Made by a program: the position numbers and the translations under genes | DNA from: Cristatella mucedo | Taxonomy: Eukaryota; Bryozoa; Phylactolaemata; Cristatellidae | Direction: 5' to 3' | Assembly (NCBI GenBank): GCA_009760855.2 | Contig: WPIO01000012.1 | Location: forward strand, 5,842,501-5,882,500 | DNA: 40,000 bases | Notes under the pieces: generated by a model | Databases searched by the model: none | What the model was told of the DNA's origin: nothing | What the model saw: the letters and a program-made list of their open reading frames with translations, nothing else | Part shown: one piece after another, positions 32,086 to 40,000 of the stretch | How positions within the stretch are numbered: the first letter of the stretch is position 1 | Layout of the letters: every line of letters begins with the position of its first letter

Positions 32086-32259
32086 TTCATTAATGAATTA
32101 TTATCCACATCATTAATTAATTATATAATTGCAATGCAAACTGTATAACTAATCTATTAATCTTTATTACAAACTAAATCAACTCCTTAATTAGCCACTG
32201 TTCAACATATCCTGATAAACACTTCAATGTGCCCTGAGGGAGAGCTAAAAATGACTACT

Positions 32260-32289
32260 AACATTGAAAGTGTCTGGACTTTCAATGTT
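32260..32289. repeat. Perfect 12-bp-arm hairpin
   Basis: AACATTGAAAGT pairs exactly with ACTTTCAATGTT across the loop GTCTGG. Confidence 0.85.
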
Positions 32290-32848
32290 ACACAGCACGG
32301 ATTACATACGGTAGTGTTTTTAAATAAGATTAAGCACAAACAACGATTAAGATAACGATCCTTTAAAGTTTAACTGGAGATTATTTCCAGAATCAGATCC
32401 GGGTCACATCTGGTTTGAGATTCTGGATAGACTGCCAGAAACCATCTTGGATTAGATGTGCAAGCGACGGCGTTGTCTCTGTGTCTCGCCAGTGGTGGTA
32501 CTTGGCCTTAGCTACTTGACCGTGCCGGGGCATGCTATATGAGTGGGCTACGAATCTGTCACAAGTGTGTCCATCGTCGTTGAAACTCTCGGCGGCTGGT
32601 CACAAGCGAATGACGGTTGCGAGCTACTCTCAAAGTTACCAGGTGAAAGTCCGATCTGAGACTGCCTCGGCGTCTGTCTGTACGACTGTGACGATGGTGC
32701 GGCTTTGAAACTCTTCGGGAAAAACCTGTAGGGTGTAGAGCTACCAGCTCCGTGCAAGTGTACATCATTTTCACCAGTATATCCACTTTGGATGTTGTTA
32801 AATTTACATTGCATTTTAAACTACGCCTATCGCAACACTAACTTTAAA

Positions 32849-32982
32849 TATAATTCGCTTGTATAGTGCCCTAAGAGAACTTAATCTCTATTCAGGCGCT
32901 TCACATATGCCACGAGCTCCAGCCCACTACCTCGGCCAGACCTTGATCAGGGCGAGCACCTTAACCACAGTACCAACTTTCA
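32849..32982 (-). mobile_element. SINE-A copy
   Basis: Reversed SINE-A: TATAATTCGCTTGTATAGTG, CCCTAAGAGAACTTAATCTC, CAGGCGCTTCACATATGCCA, then CTCGGCCAGACCTTGATCAG and GCGAGCACCTTAACCACAG. Short subfamily. The B box is mutated (CTCCAGCCC). Confidence 0.8.
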
Positions 32983-33910
32983 GAAGCTTAGTGTTGATAC
33001 GACTAAACTAGCACTTTTGGACAGCCTAGTGTCACCCCAAAGTTGGAAGACCTCACACTCAAAATGAGTTCATCGAGCATCGCTCCCGCGACGTCTCCTC
33101 GTAATTGTAATGTACGTCCGTAATATTAACGGGCGTGCTAATCCAAAACGACTTGTCATTGGATAAGTAAATTGTCGCCTTTACTCTCCCGTTGACCTAA
33201 TTTCAGCTAAGGAAGATTGCCAAAATCGGAGCAATTGAAAACAGAACGACAGCCAAACAAGTTCATAGGTGTGTGACGTTTAGGTTACTGCAATTCTTTT
33301 TTTTTAGAAACCACGTCGTGTCCCCGTGCTGAATATTCTGCAACTGGGGCAAAACCCAGCGGCTAATGTGATCTGCCGTCGACGCGTGTAGCCAAGTAGC
33401 ATCACTTCCGTCTGGCCTTCACCTGCTCGATATCAAGAATCGAATGGACTCTTGAGGTTGTCACTGGCATGGATTTCTCGCCATCCGATTGCAGCAGCCG
33501 AGTTACATCCTTGCTCCTTCAGTGCGCTCTCGCACCGCCCACTCACCAACTTCAAGTCTTCTAGCTATTCTTCGCGCTAAATTGAAATATTTTGGTGATC
33601 GGACCTTTAGTTCCTATGCTCCGAAAGTCGGGAAATCATTTATGGTTTTTGTAACCATCTGCAATGAAGTCTTCCTCAAGTCTTCCTTTAAGTCTCAGAA
33701 ATAGACGCATCTGCTCCATTCAGGTTTCCGTTTGCCTTTGTCTTTTTTCCTGCTTACTTTCGATGCGTACCTACACATGATTCCGGGCATGTTGTAAACC
33801 AGTGGTCCTAGAAACCAGTAGCCTCAGGTGTCGTCTTGTGTGAGTTTGAATGATTTTCAAAGCATGATATCTTGCTTGTCATAAGCTCTAAGTTATTGCT
33901 TCTTTTTCAA

Positions 33911-33990
33911 GGGTTGTAAAGCGTCTGGATAGAGATTCGGCTCTCTTATGACGCTATACAAAATACTTATTTTTATTGTTGTAATTATTA
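33911..33990 (+). mobile_element. SINE-A/LINE tail fragment with (ATT)n end
   Basis: GTAAAGCGTCTGGATAGAGA, TTCGGCTCTCTTATGACGC and TATACAAAATACTTATTTTT, followed by AATTATTATTA. No head. Confidence 0.65.
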
Positions 33991-34054
33991 TTACCAGTTC
34001 TGGGTCTTGCCTGGAATTCCAAATGAACCCCTAGAAAGCTTGCCGCACAGCCAG

Positions 34055-34290
34055 CTCCACTGATCCACTAATCTACTGATGGTCCAGCTGATCGACTGAT
34101 CCACTGAAGGCCAAGTTGATCCACTAATCCAGTTGATCTACTGATCAGCTGATGGCCCAGCCGATCCACTGATCTACTGGTAGTCCAGCTGATCCATTGA
34201 TCCACTGAATGCCCAGTTGATCCATTAATCCACCGACGGTCCATCTGATCTACTAATCCGCTGATGGTCCAGCCGATCCACTGATTATGG
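34055..34290. repeat. Minisatellite of TGATCCACTGAT-like units
   Basis: About 230 bp built of related 11-13-bp units (CTGATCCACTAATC, CTGATGGTCCAGC, TTGATCTACTGATC). The GGTCCAG/GGCCCAG unit recurs every 30-55 bp, giving a higher-order pattern. The minus frame through it is a repetitive Trp/Ser/Arg-rich peptide of no evident function. Confidence 0.85.
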
Positions 34291-36402
34291 TGAAGTCTTT
34301 TGGGCGGGTTTCTGTCAGTCATAAGCTGCCAAGGCACGGTTAGCGCCAGCCGCTGCTCATGTGTCCGTCCTAAGGGACTAGTGGTGGGCCAAAGTCACAC
34401 CGACTGGTCACGTGAGTCTATGAGGCAAGGCTCACTGAGGCATCTAAGTAGGTGTAAACTTTCAGAAGCTCTCTGCCCAAACTAAATTATAGAGATTACC
34501 CCATTCGTAGCGGAGTTTTCATAATATCATGACCCCTTCTGACCCTCTCACTTCACTGTACACCGTGGAGCTACTGCACCGGCCCTTTGGGCTGAACTCG
34601 GTTCGCTCGGTGTATTGCATGTACCACTTCCTTTCGGAACAGGGGTGGAGCTCTTTTGAGGTCTGCCCGTCATTCTTAACAGGCAAAGAACTTTCGCAAT
34701 CTGCTGAAAAGCTTTCCTAGAAAGCGATTCACTCATTTTTGCTTAGACGATAGTCGTGCAATAGCGAGCTAATCGCTGGACGTTTTATACTAAGATTGAC
34801 CGTAATGCCAGAACAAGTAAGTTACTCGTTCCCTGGTACTGTCAAGCTAAGTGCTTCCATCAAAACTAAGGTCAGTTTTTAAATCACATTGTTTTGAAAT
34901 ATTCTTTAGCTGACCTTAAAAGGCTGTCATCTCTTGATTATGGCAGTCTCTAGTTTGTATAAGCAGCGTTATTTGAATTATCAGCGTTGGGAACGTGATA
35001 TGTATCATACTATCATGCTATATGCCGTACACTTTATAGATGGGCATCTGGACGATTACTGGTCAATTTTCTTCCTGCCCCTTGCATGGACTACAGTCAC
35101 CCTCACGCTGGTGAATACGGAGTGGCCAGTTATTAGGAAAGCCCATAAACACATCTCTGCGGTATGAAAAATACTGATTGAGGCTGTTCCTTATATCCTC
35201 CGCATACCTGCTTGCATTGGAGCTGTTTCAAAGGCTGGCTAGGCGAGTTTCGATGAGCTAAGCGATCAGCAGTATTCAGCCATGTAGCCTTGCATTCTAG
35301 TACCAGATAGGGCGGCGTATTGGTTCGAAATACTTTAGATTCAGAGCCGTCACCTGCTTTCATAATACTTACTACGTGTAATGGAATTTCTTCATGAAAA
35401 TGCATTGCTCAAGATTGCCGCTGCGTTTTTAGTTGCTAATGGGTGTTGATGTGCTACCTTAGTTAATGATTATCTATGATTAAGGATTGTTTGCGCATAC
35501 TTCCTTAGATAGACATTGCTAATGTTAGAGTGATCTGGCTTGATTTTACTTGGTAGGAGTTTATTTTCTCAAGCAAGTTCGTGGACAAGATGAATTGTGG
35601 GTTGGAAAATTGACTCGGAGAGAAATAATTTACTTCTCAGTGTCGTTGTCTAGGTCAGACCAAAACAAGGTAACTGCAGTCGAATGATCAATGCTATATA
35701 GGGCTACCTACGGAAAAGTGTTTCATCCAAAAATTACTTTTGTGTTAAGTTTAGTATTATAAGTTATTTAAAATTTCAAGCAGCTCATGATGATACTGGC
35801 ACAAACCACGACATATAAACTAAACAACTTTTTCTGTACCTATATTAAGACCAGCTGCTCATGCCATTGCCTTCGGTTGTTACCATATCTCACTTTCCTT
35901 CGCTAACAGCATGCATATAGGGAATCGATCACTGCCTAGCCAAGTAGTTTCCTAGGCAGCAGAAGCTATCAACGGTTTGTTTGAGTTTAGCACATTCTAC
36001 AAAACTGAATCGTTTATAATTAATTTGGCATCACTTTTTCTAGCTAGCGGTATATGGAAAGAAAATTCAAAATTGAAACTTTCCATTTTACTAACAGGCA
36101 CGTCAATAGCACACTGGTAAACAGAAGTTTCCGAATATATTTCCGATTGTGGAAGGTAAAATGATTTAAAATTGATCCTCCTCACGGGCTATTTGATGCA
36201 AAGGGAATGAATGCGGGATACTTATGGCAAAGTTGAGTCAATGTAGCCTTTTAAATGCCAAGCATTATGTGACCATTCCATTTGTTGTAGTATTTCGAGG
36301 TATTTTGAGTAGATCCTACTCTAGTGCATGCTTTGGCTCACTTAGGCATCTTACCGCAATGTTATGTTGTTGTGCAGCCCGTAGATCTGGAAACTCTCTG
36401 TT

Positions 36403-36488
<86 letters not shown>
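36403..36488. repeat. (TC)n microsatellite
   Basis: Long TC tract with one CGCTC interruption, about 190 bases inside intron 1 from the upstream exon. Confidence 0.95.
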
Positions 36489-36491
<3 letters not shown>

Positions 36492-36677
36492 AGCTAGCTA
36501 GTTATTCAAAGTACTGCAGGGCTATGCTCTTCCATGCTGCTTTCTGTAACTGCCCAGGGCTGGCAATAGCTATCTCGATAGATAAATGTGCAGTTGTTTC
36601 AAATCCACAGTATTTCGACAAATTGAAAGGCAATTACTTTGGCCTGTGCAAGTATGGCTGCGGTCAAGGGCGCTTAC

Positions 36678-37035
36678 CCAGTCTTCTTTTTTTTGCTCCT
36701 TCTCCGAGACGGGCTGCGCCTGCAGGTCCTCCTGAGGGATTGCGGCAGCCATGCGAAGTTCGGGTGGAATGTTGGTCAGCTCCACCACGTGGATAGGCAC
36801 CGACAGTGCCGGCTTCGTTTCATAACCGCTGGCGAACAGACTGTATATCGTCGACTCTTCAATATTGTTTGTTTCGCCGCCTAAGCCGGCCACCCATCCG
36901 CAGAAGTCTTTCGTCACCTGCTTGATGTGATCATCCTGCGACGGCGACTCGGTCCTCTTCTCTGGGCCCCTCTTTCGACTCTTCTTTTCTTCCTTCGATG
37001 ACGCCCACCGATACAGATTTCTTACTCTTGCCGGC
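36678..37035 (-). CDS. FAM47E-like: FAM47E-like protein, upstream exon in window
   Basis: This exon encodes one base of a split codon plus 119 codons, ending at TGG|GTAAGC in phase 0. That phase fits the next acceptor at 31634. The start follows a good acceptor, CTGTTCCCCGTCTACGTAG, and not an ATG, so earlier exons must exist. Residues 9-17 (YRWASSKEE) correspond to a conserved W..EE segment. Residues 58-75 read NIEESTIYSLFASGYETK plus P, and residues 81-94 IHVVELTNIPPELR. These align with the human FAM47E region that, from memory, has DIDEEFILKQFDIDYETKP and then L.QVPLELK. The N-terminal third of the family protein is missing from the window. The exon is intact and somewhat GC-rich. Confidence 0.85.
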
Positions 37036-38176
37036 CTACGTAGACGGGGAACAGTGCTTAATCTCAACTCGGCAAGCGAACCCTCGTCGGCACTATCCTG
37101 TCGCCGATACCCCTGTAACAGTGCCTAACAATTAAAAATCTGCATCGAATTAAGAGGAGCCGCATAGCATTGACCGCGCGTGTCTTCGACAAAAGACAGA
37201 AATACGTATACCCCTTTAGCATTGAGAGTTGAATCAGTGCCTCCGGCAACAGAACCGATAATCCCAACAATCAGGACCATTCCAGCAATAGCGAGCAGCA
37301 CTCTTGTTGTGACGAGCGGGTACTACGTACATAGCTATCTGGATACGCGGCACTATATCAGACTACGATACGCTGAATCTTGGAAGAAAGGATCAGAAGA
37401 ATAAGGGGGGAAAAGGGAGACAGAAAAAAGGCGAATCAGCGATTCCGGCAAAGGGCACGTGGCAGCCACCCTCTAATTAGGAGAATCTGACGACGTTTAC
37501 AGGCCGGCCGGCTCCACCACCCACCGCCAAGAGACCGCCATGCTCTCCGGCTTACAGGCCACCTCCATCGCAGCCCCCGGCTGGCCCCTGGCCACGCTCA
37601 TAGTGTCAATGTTTGTCGGCTGTCCCCCTTTCGCCAGCGAGAACCAGCACGTCAGCAAACAGTGGCGAAAGCCACCCCCACCCTAATCACAGCCACCCCC
37701 TTTACTTCGGCCAGCCTAAGAGACTTCCGGACTCTAGCCACAATCGGAGACAGCCACATCTGGACGGTTGGCATTAAGGGCCTGATTGAAGGAGGCTTCA
37801 AGCGGATTCCGACCTCCGTTACCCCTTCCAAAGCTCAGCTTGGCGGCCGTCCATAACTCGTTTTGGTTGACACGAAGGCGAGAAGCAAGTGCACAACCAG
37901 GGGCGGGCATATTTCGCACTGTCACGAGTACTCCTTTTTGAACAGTTCCGCAAGAGGATCTTTTATCAATAGCTAACATGAAAGTTCTGACAGGATTAAA
38001 ATACCTGTCTAAAGCTACATAATGAAAAAAGTGCAATTATCCGCTGAAAGGCAACTTATCTGTTGAGCTTGGTCGAAAATCCATGACAAGCAGAAAGTGG
38101 GGTGGCAAATCAAATTCATTTAAATTGTTATCGGAGGTGCTGTATTGAGACAATAGTTCAGTGCAGTATCTATTGA

Positions 38177-38320
38177 TTAAGGTGCTCGCTTTATTTTTTA
38201 CTAAGGTCAAGATGAATGCATTCGATGACCGAGGTTGTTGGCTCGAGTCCTTCGACATATGTGAAGCGCCTGGATACAGATTATGTTCTCTTGGGGGATA
38301 TACAAATGAACGTACTTGAA
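38177..38320 (+). mobile_element. SINE-A, long subfamily
   Basis: TTAAGGTGCTCGCTTTATTT, an extra stretch including CAAGATGAATGCATTCGATG, then ACCGAGGTTGTTGGCTCGAG, CATATGTGAAGCGCCTGGAT and the tail TTCTCTTGGGGGATATACAA. The start of the head is lost. Confidence 0.8.
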
Positions 38321-38814
38321 TTATTAACTTACTCAGCCGACAGCACCGGCCGATCCATCACCGAGCATTTATACCGGCGGTTGATCCGAATCTTTCGCAA
38401 TGACTTCGTTGTAAAGTCGGCGCCTATTGCGAAAGTCGCTCACAGCGAATGATGCAATGAAACTCCTTTAGAGCTATTTACTTTTTGATTTCGTGGTGCT
38501 GCAAATTTATGTTGCAGACATCGGCACGGGAAGCGAAGTGCAAGCCCCTCTTTGAGTCATGTGAGAAAATCCAGCCAACAGGCTGACGCGAATTGGAAAG
38601 AACTGCTGCGCTGGTTACTTGGAAGCAGCCAGTAGCCGTCCTCCGCTTCTGGCTGCTTCTCGTTTCTCGAGTTGGACGAGCTCGATAAGTGAAATAATGT
38701 GAACCACCCTTTCTCTCTCGACTTTTCTACCAGGCACGTCTAGTCAAATGTTCGAGAGTGCTTAATGCGAACGAGATCGACTCTACTGCACCTGTATGCC
38801 ACGCTAAACCTTAC

Positions 38815-39530
38815 TCGACGCGAAGCATGATTTCATCGGTCTAGTAGACGGCATGAGAGCAGAGACTTTCATGGTGACCGACATCTGTAACTCACACCTT
38901 GCTGGCCTACCGGCCTGTTCTATCAGGCGCTTGGCAGCTGGTGCAAAACTGGAGCTAGGCTTGCCTGTCGTGAGCGTCGCAGTTGCCACGTCACACCACT
39001 TCTAGCCGACCTGCACTGGCTGCCAATCAAGCAGCAAATCGACTTCAAGGTTCTGTCACTCGCTATTAGGTCCCTTCTTACTCTGATTCAAACCTACCTA
39101 TTAGAACCACTCTCCCATCCGACAGGGCATCGTGTTAGCTATGCCTCGAACAAACGTCCAATACCTTGGAGGCCGTGCAGTTATTAGCATTCTCCCAAAA
39201 CCTGGCTCACTCACGACTGACGTCGCGACATCCCCTGACATTAAAACATCAAAAAAGAAGCTACAATGCACCTGTTTATCACAGCATTTGGCGAACCCTT
39301 GTAATTTGTCCTTTGTGTGCTAATGCGTGTTGACACTGTACATGTTACCACTAAACATACGTATATGCTGACAATGTGCATGTCACCCGTAACCATGTTA
39401 TGCTTGTTGTCATTGAGCATGCAACCACTAACCTTAAGATCATGCTTCTTTAAAAGTGTATGTAAATTTTCTTGAAAGAAATTGAGTTTTCTGAGGCTAC
39501 TATACAAACTTACTATTATTATTATTATCA
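38815..39530 (+). mobile_element. LINE 3' end (CR1/L2-like) with complete tail
   Basis: Plus-strand frames give, in order, ICNSHLAGLPACSIRRLA (family YCNSLL.GLP..S.RRLQ), LADLHWLPIKQQIDFKVLSL (LHWLPI..RI.FKVL.L), then from 39141 PRTNVQYLGGRAV and SPDIKTSKKKLQ (PRT....GDRAF ... FK..LK). Frames change between blocks, so it is inactive. The 3' region ends ATTGAGTTTTCTGAGGCTAC then TATACAAACTTACTATTATT, the same order as the SINE-A tail, followed by (ATT)n to about 39529. It lies antisense to the FAM47E-like gene. Confidence 0.82.
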
Positions 39531-40000
39531 ACCGGATATAATGAGGGTGTGATAAAGCTCACATCAACGCCCCTTGTTCTCCTATTAAGAAAGAGGACTT
39601 TAAAAATAACAGACAAATAGAAATTTGAGGCATTCTTAGTAAAAAGATTGTGCAGTATCCTAATGGTATGAACAGCTATCTTAGTCCGAAGGTCTTCCTA
39701 AACATTCTTTATTTTAATGGATACAGCAGCACTTTTTGTTACTTTAGGTTTCATCAAACAGAGAAATGTCTTCGTTTAGAGTTGGGTAGCAGAGAATTTC
39801 AATTTTGTACACTATTTGGACTTAAATCTCATGCATAACCAGCTTTTCCCGGCCACAACGACGGTTTCGTTTTATCTAGCCTCATAGGAATAATTTATGT
39901 TAGCACGCCGTTTGCAGTAAAGCAGAGCAACGAAATTGACAAATGAGATACTAAATTGAAGATGGGAAGAAACGGTTTTGATCGCTATTGATTAAGATTC

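Larger units (their letters stand above)
31634..36677 (-). other. FAM47E-like gene, predicted intron 1
   Basis: About 5 kb, GTAAGC at 36677 to TTGCAG at 31634. It holds SINE-A tails at 32028 and 33911, a SINE-A copy at 32849, a small hairpin (32260-32289), a minisatellite (34055-34290) and a long (TC)n tract (36403-36488). The remaining frames (for example 32548-32814 minus, 34934-35167 plus, 35133-35405 minus) lack recognisable domains, and no exon is needed between the flanking phase-0 exons. Confidence 0.7.
37036..40000 (-). other. Probable upstream intron or 5' region of the FAM47E-like gene
   Basis: No minus-strand frame here resembles the N-terminal part of the family, so the remaining exons probably lie beyond the window. 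A GC-richer block at about 37500-37860 holds opposing frames (37662-37856 plus, 37734-38036 minus) without a domain I recognise. A SINE-A and a LINE end lie at 38177 and 38815. Positions 39531-40000 show nothing further. Confidence 0.45.

Noticed and set aside
34068-34337. Repetitive Trp/Ser/Arg-rich minus frame
   Set aside because: It is the translation of the minisatellite.
37662-37856. Plus frame with TIGDSHIW, reminiscent of SGNH hydrolases
   Set aside because: Only a few residues match, there is no second catalytic block and no splice context, and the opposing strand is also open.

Overview
The window looks like ordinary nuclear DNA of an animal, most likely an invertebrate. It is gene-poor, rich in microsatellites and dispersed repeats, has two CpG-island-like blocks, and holds one intron-split gene. 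There are no operons, ribosome binding sites or phage/plasmid features. The species cannot be fixed from the sequence.

The only gene I can defend is on the minus strand at about 28.1-37.0 kb. Three exons (37035-36678, 31633-31385, 28849-28685) join with matching splice phases. They encode the C-terminal ~256 residues of a FAM47E-like protein, with the family motifs YETKP and YGAWYL...DEPL.DP. The N-terminal exons are not visible and probably lie beyond position 40000. The two introns carry SINEs, LINE fragments, a minisatellite and a possible MITE. A candidate poly(A) signal lies at 28130-28135.

Most of the rest is transposon-derived. There are two tRNA-derived SINE families. SINE-A ends in a GCGCTATACAAAT tail and (ATT)n. 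SINE-B ends in a GCGGTGGCGATAGCC...GGCTCTTC tail. Four degraded 3' fragments of a CR1/L2-like LINE are present; at three of them the 3' tail matches that of SINE-A, so this LINE family probably mobilised SINE-A. A decayed Tc1-like transposase (minus strand, ~21.9-22.85 kb) has lost catalytic residues. A 722-bp DNA element (1514-2235) has ends built of repeated GGACATTTC units, carries a TTTAGGG-rich core, and interrupts a SINE-A copy with an exact 8-bp target duplication.

Layout: 0-1.4 kb CpG island 1; 1.5-2.4 kb DNA element in a SINE; 2.4-10 kb mostly unique sequence with SINEs; 10.06-10.74 kb large inverted repeat; 11-15.6 kb LINE and SINE debris; 15.7 kb poly-C tract; 16.7-18.4 kb CpG island 2 followed by a long GACA array; 19-21 kb SINE, short repeats and a perfect 47-bp-arm hairpin; 21.5-23.3 kb AT/GA arrays, Tc1 remnant and GACA array; 23.3-28 kb mostly unique; 28-37 kb the FAM47E-like gene; 37-40 kb probable further intron with a LINE 3' end. 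The CpG islands could be promoters of genes whose exons I cannot recognise.
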